Positions 24,012-40,324 of a stretch of 64,000 nucleotides of DNA are shown piece after piece (positions within the stretch are counted from its first letter, which is position 1; every line of letters begins with the position of its first letter). The DNA is from Dehalococcoidia bacterium (GTDB lineage: Bacteria > Chloroflexota > Dehalococcoidia > UBA2979), in the NCBI GenBank assembly GCA_023228825.1, contig JALOAL010000006.1, forward strand, positions 1 through 64,000. Direction: 5' to 3'. Both the position numbers and the translations under genes were made by a program. The notes under the pieces were generated by a model. That model saw only the letters and a program-made list of their open reading frames with translations. It was not told where the DNA came from and made no database searches.

Positions 24012-24110
24012 TCAGCCTGCGGCGGGGGCTGTGGCCTCAGCCTGCGGCGGGGCTGTGGCCTCAGCCTGCGGCGGGGGGCTGTGGCCTCAGCCTGCAACGG
24101 GGGCTGTGGT
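24012..24110. repeat. G-rich minisatellite, four units of 24-26 bp
   Basis: Four head-to-tail copies starting with TCAGCCTGCGGC and ending CTGTGGCC: 24012-24036 (25 bp), 24037-24060 (24 bp), 24061-24086 (26 bp) and 24087-24110 (24 bp, CGG changed to CAA). Units differ mainly in the G-run length (5, 4, 6, 5). The array lies just upstream of the secreted metzincin start. Unit lengths not divisible by three argue that it is not coding. Confidence 0.85.
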
Positions 24111-24131
24111 GATCCGGGGGGCTGCCTCGGA

Positions 24132-25733
24132 GTGCGGAGCGTGCTGGTGCGAAGCCTGCCCGGAGTTGCTGGTGTCGCCGGGCTGGGGGGCACCGGCGCT
24201 GGCCTGGTGGCGTTGGTGCTGGTGCTCGTGCTGGCGGTGCAGGGGGCCCTGCTGCAGCCCGTGGCGGCGCAGGTGGCGCCGGAGGACACGCCGCTGCGCC
24301 TGCGCTGGACGTGGCCGGGGCCGGTGACGTTCTGCGCGGACTCCTCCGTCCTTCCCGCCGGCGTCACGGCCGAGGCCTTCCGGGGGTGGGTGCAGCAGGC
24401 CATGGACGCCTGGAACGCCACCGAGGCGGACGTGGAGTTGCGCCTGACCGCCGCCCCCTGCGCCCGCGCCACTGGCAACCTCCGCAATGAGGTGGGCTTC
24501 GAGACGTACCGGGAGTCGCCCCGGGAGGTGGGGCGCGCCTATTCCACCACGCAGGGCGGCACGCCGGTGGAGGGCGACATCACCCTGCGGCTGAACTGGG
24601 AGACGTCGGCGCACTGCCGCATCTCCACGCTGGTGCACGAGTTCGGGCACATCCTGGGTTTTACGCACTCCGAGTGGGGCACGGACATCATGGGCTACGG
24701 CCCGTGCGGCGTGCTGCAACCCTCCGCGCAGGAGGTGGCGATGCTGGTGGCGGGGTACGGGAGGCGCGCCTCGCCCCTGGCGCTCGCATCGACGCCTCCG
24801 TCCGCTGGCAGGCTGACGCTGGGGGCCGACCGGCGTGTCTACCCCGCGCAGCAGGGGGCGTACTACTTCGAACCGGCGGTAGCGGTGACCGGGGGTGGGG
24901 CGCTGGTGCTGCGTGCGCCGGAATGCTTCACCTCTGCTGCGCCGGACGACGACGAATGCACCTCGGAGACGTCGCTGCCGTCCGGCTACTGGCCGGCGGC
25001 GCAGCGGCAGAGCCCGCTGCCGGAGGTGCCGCTGGGGCAGGGCCGGGCCACGGTGCGCACGGCGGCGTCGCTGGGGCACCTGGCGCGACCGCTGGCGGCC
25101 TGCAACGCGCTGGGCTGCGCTGCGGCGGTGGACGTCCGCGCGGGCGAGGTGCGGGTGGGCGGCACGGGGGTGGACTTCGCCTACCTGGTGCATCCGCTGG
25201 CGGAAGGGGGCGTCTCCGTGCAGGTGGCCAACGTCTCCTTCTTCGCGCCGCCGAACTTCCTGGACGTGGCCGCGACCTTCGAGGTGCGCACGCCCGGCGT
25301 GAACGGCCCGGCCGGGCGGCTCGCCTCGTGCGTGCTCTCGCTGGGGGAGGTGTGCGAGGTGACGGGGAACTGGGGCGGCTCGGACCTGGAGGTGGTGCTG
25401 GCTGTGGCGGCCACGGACACCCGCACGGGCGTGCGGGTGGCCTCGGTGCGGGCGCTGGCGGTGGAGCCGGAGGGGTCGCGGCCGGTGGCGGGGGCGGGGT
25501 CGGGTCCGGTCTCGGCGCCGCTGCCGGCGAGCGGCCTCGCGCTGGTGGTCTGGAACGGCGGTCCGGTCTCCCTGGCGGAGCAGGATCCGAGGATCGGCGC
25601 CATCTTCGTGACGGGGGCGGGGGTGTTTGTGGGCTACGTGGTGGGTGCGCCGACGTTCGTGAACGCGGCCTTCCTGGCGCAGGTAGGGCCGGATCTTGGG
25701 GCGGGGACGGTTGTGATGGTGGTGGTACGGTAG
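24132..25733 (+). CDS. Secreted metzincin metalloprotease (matrixin-like)
   Basis: About 533 residues. The N-terminus is a signal peptide with a long Leu/Val core ending VAAQV. The catalytic domain has the metzincin zinc motif HEFGHILGFTH (169-179) and a probable Met-turn, TDIMGYG, so it should be an extracellular zinc endopeptidase. The C-terminal about 300 residues are Gly/Ala/Val-rich and beta-prone, with scattered cysteines and no domain I recognise. The start is uncertain: GTG at 24132, 24141 or 24147 all fit the signal peptide. The frame is open from 23973, but that part crosses the minisatellite. Substrate unknown. Confidence 0.85.
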   Translation: MRSVLVRSLPGVAGVAGLGGTGAGLVALVLVLVLAVQGALLQPVAAQVAPEDTPLRLRWTWPGPVTFCADSSVLPAGVTAEAFRGWVQQAMDAWNATEADVELRLTAAPCARATGNLRNEVGFETYRESPREVGRAYSTTQGGTPVEGDITLRLNWETSAHCRISTLVHEFGHILGFTHSEWGTDIMGYGPCGVLQPSAQEVAMLVAGYGRRASPLALASTPPSAGRLTLGADRRVYPAQQGAYYFEPAVAVTGGGALVLRAPECFTSAAPDDDECTSETSLPSGYWPAAQRQSPLPEVPLGQGRATVRTAASLGHLARPLAACNALGCAAAVDVRAGEVRVGGTGVDFAYLVHPLAEGGVSVQVANVSFFAPPNFLDVAATFEVRTPGVNGPAGRLASCVLSLGEVCEVTGNWGGSDLEVVLAVAATDTRTGVRVASVRALAVEPEGSRPVAGAGSGPVSAPLPASGLALVVWNGGPVSLAEQDPRIGAIFVTGAGVFVGYVVGAPTFVNAAFLAQVGPDLGAGTVVMVVVR

Positions 25734-25799
25734 GGGGCGAGGCGGGGTCGGCGCTCGGATTCCCTGGGTGCGGGGGTGAGCATGGGCGAATCTCACGCG

Positions 25800-25828
25800 T
25801 TGACAGCAGCGAGCCAGGTGCCTACGGT
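25800..25828 (+). promoter_or_regulatory. rpoBC promoter
   Basis: Consensus TTGACA (25800-25805), a 17-bp spacer and TACGGT (25823-25828). It predicts a start near 25835 and an untranslated leader of about 270 nt before rpoB. I see no clear terminator or known riboswitch in that leader (25835-26102); its length alone hints at possible RNA-level control. Confidence 0.65.
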
Positions 25829-26102
25829 TGTCATTCTGCTCAAGTGGGCGTACACTTCAGGTTGCGTGGGGCGCTGTCAGAATCACGGTTACGAGGCGTA
25901 GGACTCCCCGACGGCACAATGGGCCGGGTCGGGGTTTCACTGTGTCCGGGCTTCATTGGACCTCGGTAGGTTCGTGGACGCCTCGGGATCGCTGTCTTCA
26001 GGCCGTGCCGAGCAGCCGCTTTTTCCACGCACAGGACTCGTAGATCAGCACCCCTCGGCCGCGGGATTGCCCGTGGCGCGAGTTGGTGAAGGGGAGCACC
26101 TG

Positions 26103-34202
<8,100 letters not shown>

Positions 34203-34253
34203 CCCTCGCACGTCGGGTAGCGCTCGACCTGTTCGTGGCGTCACGGACGTACG

Positions 34254-34290
34254 CAGAGCCCCGGGCATTCGCCCGGGGCTCTGTTTGTGT
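34254..34290 (+). terminator. rpoBC terminator
   Basis: A perfect 13-bp stem CAGAGCCCCGGGC (34254-34266), loop ATTC, complement (34271-34283) and TTTGTGT. It lies 52 bp after the rpoC stop. Confidence 0.9.
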
Positions 34291-34393
34291 CTGGGCCCGT
34301 GGCCGCGGGCGCCCAGGACGAGCGCCAGGGCGAGCGCCGAGGGCGGGATGCGCCAGGGCGGACATCGGCTATCCTGCCGATCCCGGAGGCAAC

Positions 34394-35323
34394 GTGACCG
34401 CGATCATCCAGGCCGCAGCGCTGGTCAAGCGCTATGGCGATTTTCAGGCTGTGGACGGCGTGGACTTTTCCGTTGAGGCGGGGGAGTTCTTCGGGCTGCT
34501 CGGGCCCAACGGGGCGGGGAAGACGTCCACCATCAAGATGATCTCCTGCGTACAGCCGGTCACGGGGGGCACGCTGCACGTGGCGGGCATGGACGTGGGT
34601 TCGCACGACCGCCAGGTGAAGGCGATGCTGGGCGTGGTCCCGCAGGACGACAACCTGGACCAGGACCTGACGGTGCGCCAGAACCTGGAGGTCTACGCTC
34701 GCTACTTCGAAATCCCGAAGGCGGTGGCCCGGGAGCGTGTGGCGGACGGGCTGGAGTTGATGCAACTGGCGGAGAAGGCGGACGAGAAGATCGACGCCCT
34801 TTCCGGCGGCATGAAGCGCCGCCTGGTGATCGCCCGGGCGCTGGTGAACGACCCGCGCATCCTCATCCTGGACGAGCCCACGACGGGCCTGGACCCGCAG
34901 GCGCGCCACCTGGTCTGGCGCAAGTTGCGCCTGCTGCGCGAGCGCGGGGTCACGATCCTGCTCACGACGCACTACATGGACGAGGCGGAGTACCTCTGTG
35001 ACCGCCTGATCATCATGGACCACGGTCGTGCGCTGGCGGAGGGCCATCCGCGCGAGTTGATCGCCCGCCACGTGGGGCGCGACGTGCTGGAGATGCGCCT
35101 GAGCGTGGACGAGAACGAGCGCGTGGTGGAGGCGCTTCGCCCGCGCCTGGGGGAGGGCGGGCGGATCGAACAGATCGAGGACGTCGCCTACGCGTACGGG
35201 GTGACGGACGAGCACCGGCGGCTGGCGGAGGGCCTGATCGATGACCCGTACCGTGTGCTGTTCCGGCGCGCCAACCTGGAGGACGTGTTCCTGACGCTGA
35301 CCGGACGAGGACTGGTGGAATGA
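34394..35323 (+). CDS. ABC transporter ATPase (NodI/DrrA-like)
   Basis: A 309-residue ATPase of an ABC-2 type exporter. Walker A GPNGAGKTST, signature ALSGGMKRRL, Walker B LILDEPTTGLDPQAR and H-loop LLTTHYMDEAEYL are all intact. The C-terminal 80 residues (DENERVVEALRPRL onward) are the regulatory extension seen in NodI/DrrA-type ATPases. The GTG start has GGAGG 4 bp upstream. Its stop overlaps the permease start (ATGA, 35320-35323). Substrate unknown; family members export drugs, polysaccharides or lipo-oligosaccharides. Confidence 0.92.
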   Translation: MTAIIQAAALVKRYGDFQAVDGVDFSVEAGEFFGLLGPNGAGKTSTIKMISCVQPVTGGTLHVAGMDVGSHDRQVKAMLGVVPQDDNLDQDLTVRQNLEVYARYFEIPKAVARERVADGLELMQLAEKADEKIDALSGGMKRRLVIARALVNDPRILILDEPTTGLDPQARHLVWRKLRLLRERGVTILLTTHYMDEAEYLCDRLIIMDHGRALAEGHPRELIARHVGRDVLEMRLSVDENERVVEALRPRLGEGGRIEQIEDVAYAYGVTDEHRRLAEGLIDDPYRVLFRRANLEDVFLTLTGRGLVE

Positions 35324-36177
35324 GTATCGTCTCGCCGCCGCCGTCGCGGACCGTGCGCCCGGCGCGCCGCTCCAGCAGCGTGATCCCGTGGCTCGGCATC
35401 GCCATGCCCGGGCCTCGGTCTTACCGGGTCTGGCAGCGGAACCGCGACGTGTTCTTCCGCCTGTGGAAGGCGGAGTCGCTGCCGCCCACCATTGAGCCGC
35501 TGGTGACGCTGCTGGGCCTGGGGCTGGGGCTGGGCGGCTACGTCTCGCTCGGCGGCGACCAGGAGTACGTGCAGTTCCTGGCGCCCGGCATGCTCATGGT
35601 CTTCCCGATGTTCGCCGCGATGTTCGAGGCGCTCTTCGGTTCTTACTTCCGCATGGACCAGCACGGGACCTACGCGGCGATCTACGCCACCCCGGTGCGC
35701 CCGGAGGAGATCGTGCTGGGCGACATTGCGTGGGCGGCCACGCGGATGGCGCTGAACACCGCCATGGTGCTGCTCATCCTGCTGGCGCTGACGCCGTGGA
35801 TGGGGCTGATCCAGTCGCCGTGGGTGGTGCTGACGATCCCGGTGGGGTTCCTGGTGGGCCTGCTCATGTCCGGGCTGGCGATCGCCTTCACGAGCGTGGC
35901 GCGGTCGCTGAGCCAGTTGTCCTACTTCTTCAGCATCTTTGTGCTGCCCATGTTCTGGTTCAGCGGGGGCTTCTTCCCCACGGACCAACTGCCGGCGTGG
36001 GCCACGAAGATGGCGGCGATCTTCCCGCTCTACCACGCAGTGGCGGTGAGCCGTGCGCTGACGACGGGTGTCTTCGAGTGGGGGATCCTGGGCAACCTGC
36101 TGTGGCTGGTGGTGGTCACGCCGCCGGCGCTGTGGCTGGGCATCTGGGCGATGCGTCGCCGCATCATCCAGGGCTAG
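35320..36177 (+). CDS. ABC-2 type permease (NodJ-like)
   Basis: A 285-residue membrane protein with about six hydrophobic segments, partner of the preceding ATPase through a 4-bp overlap. Features fit the NodJ/ABC-2 family: an amphipathic VWQRNRDVFFRLWK stretch before the first helix, the YAAIYATPVRPEEI cytosolic loop and the PMFWFSGGFFPTDQLP segment between the last helices. It should form the dimeric channel of the exporter. Substrate unknown. Confidence 0.9.
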   Translation: MSIVSPPPSRTVRPARRSSSVIPWLGIAMPGPRSYRVWQRNRDVFFRLWKAESLPPTIEPLVTLLGLGLGLGGYVSLGGDQEYVQFLAPGMLMVFPMFAAMFEALFGSYFRMDQHGTYAAIYATPVRPEEIVLGDIAWAATRMALNTAMVLLILLALTPWMGLIQSPWVVLTIPVGFLVGLLMSGLAIAFTSVARSLSQLSYFFSIFVLPMFWFSGGFFPTDQLPAWATKMAAIFPLYHAVAVSRALTTGVFEWGILGNLLWLVVVTPPALWLGIWAMRRRIIQG

Positions 36178-36205
36178 CGTCGCCGGGGCCTGCGTGCACC
36201 CCGCG

Positions 36206-36211
36206 TACACT
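36206..36211 (+). promoter_or_regulatory. -10 element six bases before a start codon
   Basis: TACACT ends 6 bp before the ATG at 36218. Transcription would start at or within a base or two of the start codon, so the mRNA would be essentially leaderless. No clear -35 is present. Confidence 0.4.
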
Positions 36212-36217
36212 GGGAGC

Positions 36218-36553
36218 ATGACCTCACACGGCGCGGACGAGCGCGCGGACCTCTGTCCCTACGGGTGCTACTGGGAGTGCGAGCACCGGCCGGCCCCTGC
36301 GAGCGCCTCGGGCGAGCGGGGGCCTCGAGGTATGGCGGGCACGGCGGGGGCGGCGGGCGCGGGCGGGCTGTTTGCTGCGGAGGACACACAGGGGCGGCCG
36401 TTGCAGCGCTGCCGGGACTGCGGGGACTTCTTCTACTCCGCCACGGAGCACGCGCGCGACCACGAGCAGTTGCGGCAACTGGGGCTGATCCCGGACGACC
36501 CGCTGCCGCAGCCGTGGGCGGAGCCCTGGGGGCGGGTGCGGCCCGCCCCCTGA
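36218..36553 (+). CDS. Small Cys/His-rich zinc-finger-like protein
   Basis: 111 residues, unrecognised. Two metal-binding-type clusters are visible: CPYGCYWECEH near residue 13 and CRDCGDFF..HARDH near residue 68, with C-x2-C and a following His-x3-His typical of a C2H2-like finger. The middle is Ala/Gly-rich filler and the end is acidic and Pro-rich. It lies 40 bp after the ABC permease and may have its own leaderless transcript. Function unknown; nucleic-acid or protein binding is only a guess. Confidence 0.6.
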   Translation: MTSHGADERADLCPYGCYWECEHRPAPASASGERGPRGMAGTAGAAGAGGLFAAEDTQGRPLQRCRDCGDFFYSATEHARDHEQLRQLGLIPDDPLPQPWAEPWGRVRPAP

Positions 36554-36595
36554 CGACGGGCTCAGCGACGGACTCGGCGTGGGCTCAGCGACGGC

Positions 36596-37852
36596 CTAGG
36601 GGTAGATGCCCCGTAGCGTCATCGCCTCCACCACGCGTTCGATGGCGACCCAGTTCGCGGCGTCTCGGAGGCTGGCCTTGCTGCGGGCGGCGGTGCGGCG
36701 GCCGGCGACGCCCTGGTAGGCGGTGGTGATCAGGCGCCGCAGTTCCTCGTTGACGCGCTCTTCGGTCCAGCGGATGTACTGGCGGGCCTGCACCCATTCG
36801 AAATAGGAGACCGTCACGCCGCCGGCGTTGGCGACGATGTCCGGGATGACCTCGATACCGCGCTCCAGGAAGATGGCGTCCGCCTCCGTGGTGGTGGGGC
36901 CGTTGGCGGCCTCCAGGATGAGGCGCGCCTGGACGTCACCGGCGTTGTCCTCGGTGAGCACGCCCTCCACGGCGGCGGGGATGAGGACGTCCACGGGTGC
37001 GGTCAGGATGCTGGCGTGCGAGATCACGTCGTGGTGTCCGTGCTGCTCGTTCCATCCGGTGAGGGTGCCACCGGACTGCACGAAGTTGAACGCACTGGCG
37101 ACGTCAATGCCGGTGGGGCTGGTGATGGCGATGTCCACGTCTGAGAGGTGGGTGATGCAGCCACCGGCCATCTGGACCTGCTTGGAGACCACGCCGCCCA
37201 CGTTGCCGAAGCCCTGCACGGCGAAGGTCTTACCGGCAACGCCGCCGTCCGCGCGGAGGTGCTCCTGCAGGACGTACAGGAGGCCTCGCCCCGTGGCCTC
37301 GAAGCGGCCAGCGGAGCCTCCGAGGGCGACGGGCTTGCCGGTGACGACGCCAGCGACGGTGTAGCCGTGGGACATGGAGTAGGTGTCCATGATCCAGGCC
37401 ATGACCTGCGGGTTGGTGCCCATGTCCGGGGCGGGGATGTCCTTGTCCGGGCCGATGATCGGCTCGAGTTCGCTGGTGAAGCGCCGGGTGAGGTTCTGGA
37501 GTTCGTTCTGGCTCAGGTTGCGTGGATCCACCAGCACGCCGCCCTTGGCGCCGCCGAAGGGCACGTTGACCACGGCGCACTTCCAGGTCATAAGCATGGC
37601 CATGGCCTTGACCTCGTCCATGCTGACGTGCGAGGCGTAGCGCATGCCGCCCTTGGCGGGGCCGCGCGCCACGTTGTGGTGCACGCGGAAGCCCTGGTAG
37701 ACGCGGAATTTTCCGTCATCCATTTCCACCGGAAATTCGGTGTGGAATGCCGTCTTGAAGGAGGTCAGGTACTCGCGGTGCTCATCGTTCAGTCCCAGGT
37801 GATCGGCTGCGCCATGAAACTGTGACAGCGCCGTTTCGAGCATAGACTCCAT
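36596..37852 (-). CDS. gdhA: Glutamate dehydrogenase
   Basis: A 418-residue hexameric-type Glu/Leu/Phe/Val dehydrogenase that interconverts glutamate and 2-oxoglutarate plus ammonia. Substrate and catalytic segment: RGPAKGGMRY and VPFGGAKGGV with catalytic Lys103. The Rossmann fold has VQGFGNVGG. Length and NLTRRFTSELEPIIGP are typical of bacterial and archaeal GDH. The ATG at 37852 has GGGAGG 4 bp upstream; an in-frame upstream codon at 37879 is rejected. Cofactor choice is undecided. Confidence 0.95.
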   Translation of the reverse strand: MESMLETALSQFHGAADHLGLNDEHREYLTSFKTAFHTEFPVEMDDGKFRVYQGFRVHHNVARGPAKGGMRYASHVSMDEVKAMAMLMTWKCAVVNVPFGGAKGGVLVDPRNLSQNELQNLTRRFTSELEPIIGPDKDIPAPDMGTNPQVMAWIMDTYSMSHGYTVAGVVTGKPVALGGSAGRFEATGRGLLYVLQEHLRADGGVAGKTFAVQGFGNVGGVVSKQVQMAGGCITHLSDVDIAITSPTGIDVASAFNFVQSGGTLTGWNEQHGHHDVISHASILTAPVDVLIPAAVEGVLTEDNAGDVQARLILEAANGPTTTEADAIFLERGIEVIPDIVANAGGVTVSYFEWVQARQYIRWTEERVNEELRRLITTAYQGVAGRRTAARSKASLRDAANWVAIERVVEAMTLRGIYP

Positions 37853-37949
37853 AGAACCTCCCGGTCGTTCCGCTCCCATCGTAGGAGCAGTCCGCGCAGG
37901 GTGCTCGCCGGCGCCGAGGGCGGGCGTGCAGCCTTATCTTGACTGTGTT

Positions 37950-38333
37950 TTACGCCTCGACGCGTTCGATCGAGTGGGACGTACCGGTGATGCGATTTTC
38001 ACCGTCCACGAACACGACCGAGGGCTGGACGGCCGCTGCTTCGCGGTCGTCCAGGTACTGGTAGGCGATGACGATGGTGACATCACCGGGCGAGAAGTAG
38101 TGGGCTGCCCCGCCGTTTGCGCAGAGGATGCCGCTGCCTGCGGGGCCCTCAATGGCATAGGTCTCGATACGCGCGCCGTTGGTGACGTTGATCACCACCA
38201 CCTGCTCGTAGGGGAGGATGTCCGCGGCGCGCAGCAGGTCCGCGTCCACGGTCAGGCTGCCCACGTAGTCCAGGTCCGCCTCGGTAATGGTGGCGCGGTG
38301 AATCTTCCCGCGCAGCATCTGCCGCATGGCCAT
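37950..38333 (-). CDS. panD: Aspartate 1-decarboxylase (PanD)
   Basis: 127 residues aligning along its length with PanD, the pyruvoyl enzyme that makes beta-alanine for pantothenate. The self-cleavage site is Gly25-Ser26 in YVGSLTVD. MLRGKIHRATIT, VVINVTNGARIETYAI and the NGGAAHYFSPGD loop are conserved. Ser26 becomes the pyruvoyl group after cleavage. Other pan genes are not in the window. An ATG 6 bp downstream (MRQMLRG) is an equally good start. Confidence 0.96.
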   Translation of the reverse strand: MAMRQMLRGKIHRATITEADLDYVGSLTVDADLLRAADILPYEQVVVINVTNGARIETYAIEGPAGSGILCANGGAAHYFSPGDVTIVIAYQYLDDREAAAVQPSVVFVDGENRITGTSHSIERVEA

Positions 38334-38490
38334 GAGTCTTCGACCTCATCCGTGCAACCGCCTGTGTCGCGCAGCGCGCGAGGCGTGTCACCGTTGAGGA
38401 TTAACGTATCGCAGTCCGGCCGAACCGTCGCGGGCTGGAGGTGCACCCGCCCGGCTGAGGGCGATCCCGCAGCCGGCAGGACAGAGGCGG

Positions 38491-38499
38491 TGCTAGGAT
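38491..38499 (+). promoter_or_regulatory. Extended -10 promoter
   Basis: TGCTAGGAT is an extended -10 (TG-n-TAGGAT) ending 18 bp before the ATG of the small membrane protein gene. No strong -35 is seen, as is common with extended -10 promoters. Confidence 0.5.
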
Positions 38500-38517
38500 G
38501 GGATTATCGGGGGTGTG

Positions 38518-38871
38518 ATGGCCATCGCTCACTCGTTGGGGCGGTGGCGGGATAGAGGCGGCGTGATCCTCCTGGGCTACATCGCCATGATCGGGCTGGG
38601 CCTGCTCCCGCTGGCCGCGGTGGCGCGCGCCACGGGGGTGGACGCCGAGCGCATGTTCTTCCTGCCCACCACCGCCGCGCTGACGGTGGCGTTCGTCATT
38701 GGCCTTGCGGTCTGCCTGGTGGTGGGGCGGGTGCTGGGCGTGCTGCGCTTCGAGCACCTGCACTCGTACGAAGACCGGCGCGTCCGGCAGAAGGAGTCCG
38801 GCACCGCCCGCCGTCGCCGACGGCCGCTGGGGGAGCCTCGCTACCGTCGTGCGCGCGAGGCCACCCGCTAG
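38518..38871 (+). CDS. Small two-helix membrane protein, unknown
   Basis: 117 residues with two predicted transmembrane helices (about 17-37 and 50-75) and a basic cytosolic tail (RRRRRPLGEPRYRRAREATR). I do not recognise the family. Start ATG 38518; a GTG directly before it (38515) is an alternative. Its stop overlaps the stop of the convergent dehydrogenase gene by 3 bp. Confidence 0.65.
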   Translation: MAIAHSLGRWRDRGGVILLGYIAMIGLGLLPLAAVARATGVDAERMFFLPTTAALTVAFVIGLAVCLVVGRVLGVLRFEHLHSYEDRRVRQKESGTARRRRRPLGEPRYRRAREATR

Positions 38872-39959
38872 GGCGGGCTGGCCTCCAGGAACTCGAACTC
38901 CAGGTCCATCTCTGCTGCGGTGCGGGCGAACCACGCGATGACCTCGCGGTGGTAGGGGATGCCCTCCACGGTGCGGCGGGCGGCCTCCTCCGCCTCGAGC
39001 AGGCCGGGGTAGACGACGCGCTGGTGGCCGGGGGCGGGTGGGGTGTCGCAGAGGCCGCGCAGGAAGGTGTCCATGTCGCGCTTGAACTGCCCCGCGTCCA
39101 TGAACGCGTCGATGCGGTAAGCGAGCAGGTGGTAGCCGGACGCGCCGGCGAGGAAGCCGGGCCCGAGGCCGCTGAGGGTGCTGCACATGATGTCCACCAC
39201 GGAGCCGAGGCCGAAGCCCTTGTGTGATCCCTGCTCACGGGTGCCTCCCAGCGGGAGCAGGTAGCACTCGTCCGGCACGGGCACGCGCTCCATGATCGGG
39301 GCGCCGTCCAGGTCCGCGATCCAGCCCGGCTCCACCAGCGCGCCCACGCGACGCGCCAGCCGCAACTTGTTCTGCGCCACCTGCGACGTGCCGATGTCCA
39401 GCAGGAACGGGGGCATGGTGGCGGCGGGGGCGGCCCACGCGAGCGGGTTCGTGCCCAGCATGGGCCTGGAACCGAAGGTGGGCAGCACGGTGGTGGTGTC
39501 GCTGGAGGACATGGCCACGCCGATCATGTCGTGGGAGGTGGCGCGGAGGGCGTGGTAGCCCGCGCCGCCCATGTGCCCCACGTTCCGCACGCACACCGCG
39601 CCGATGCCCACCTCGCGCGCCTTCGCCACGGCCAGGTCCATCGCCCGAGGCGCGACGTGCAGCCCGAGGCCGCCACCGCCATCGACCAGCGCGGTGGCGG
39701 GCGTCTCGCGGGTGACGGTGAACGCGGGCGTGGGGGCCAGGCGGCCGTCTCGGTAGCCCGCGACATAAGAACGGAGCATGTTCGACACGCCGTGCGACTC
39801 GATGCCCTGCAGGTCGTTCGTGATGAGGACGTCCGCAGAGAGTGCGGCGTCCTCTGCGGAGAGGCCCAGGTGGCGGAAGATCGCCTCCGTGGCCCGCCGC
39901 ATGGGCTCGGCGTGCACGTAGACGCGCGCGTCCGCGGGGACCTTGAACCGTTCGAGCAT
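38868..39959 (-). CDS. Malate/L-lactate dehydrogenase family oxidoreductase
   Basis: 363 residues of the Ldh_2 family (malate, L-sulfolactate, ureidoglycolate and similar NAD(P)-dependent 2-hydroxyacid dehydrogenases, distinct from classic LDH). Family motifs: SHGVSNMLRSY near residue 58, CVRNVGHMGGAGYHA, PTFGSRPMLGTNPLAWA, LDIGTSQVAQNKL and GSHKGFGLGSVVDIM. The start at 39959 has GGAGAGGGGG upstream. Exact substrate is undecidable from sequence alone. Confidence 0.9.
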   Translation of the reverse strand: MLERFKVPADARVYVHAEPMRRATEAIFRHLGLSAEDAALSADVLITNDLQGIESHGVSNMLRSYVAGYRDGRLAPTPAFTVTRETPATALVDGGGGLGLHVAPRAMDLAVAKAREVGIGAVCVRNVGHMGGAGYHALRATSHDMIGVAMSSSDTTTVLPTFGSRPMLGTNPLAWAAPAATMPPFLLDIGTSQVAQNKLRLARRVGALVEPGWIADLDGAPIMERVPVPDECYLLPLGGTREQGSHKGFGLGSVVDIMCSTLSGLGPGFLAGASGYHLLAYRIDAFMDAGQFKRDMDTFLRGLCDTPPAPGHQRVVYPGLLEAEEAARRTVEGIPYHREVIAWFARTAAEMDLEFEFLEASPP

Positions 39960-40081
39960 GTCCGCCCCCTCTCCGGTCCGTCGTGAGCGAACCGGTACGC
40001 GCATCCCGCCTGATGCTGATCCGCCTGATGCTGGCGGAGTCTACCCTCGGGAGGCAGGCAGGTGAGAAGAGGGCAGAGGCA

Positions 40082-40288
40082 ATGAAGGCGACGATCCTGG
40101 GCGTGCAGCCGTACGAACTCCACGGGACGCTCTACTACCGCGTGATCTTCACCCCGGAGGGCCAGGACCAACCACGCGAGGCGCGCCTCTCCCACGACAT
40201 GGTCTACCCGGACCCCAAGGCGGGCGACGTGATCGAGGTGCACGCCATCCTCGGCGTGGTCGACGGCATCGCGAAGGTCGAGGCGTAG
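40082..40288 (+). CDS. Small conserved-looking protein, unknown
   Basis: 68 residues, probably a small beta-barrel: MKATILGVQPYELHGTLYYRV at the start, alternating hydrophobic strands and a DVIEVHAILGVVDGIAKVEA end. The N-terminal portion suggests a nucleotide- or RNA-binding fold, but this is speculation. GAGG lies just before the ATG. It is flanked by unrelated genes on the other strand. Function unknown. Confidence 0.6.
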   Translation: MKATILGVQPYELHGTLYYRVIFTPEGQDQPREARLSHDMVYPDPKAGDVIEVHAILGVVDGIAKVEA

Positions 40289-40324
40289 GGGACTTCCGCT
40301 ACTGGCTTCCGCTACGGGCTTCCG

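Noticed and set aside
24012..24110. CRISPR-like array or coding repeat domain
   Set aside because: Units abut with no spacers and their lengths (25, 24, 26, 24 bp) would shift frame.
25835..26102. Known riboswitch or attenuator in the long rpoB leader
   Set aside because: I found no conserved riboswitch core, L10/L12-type structure or terminator with a T-tract; only the length is notable.
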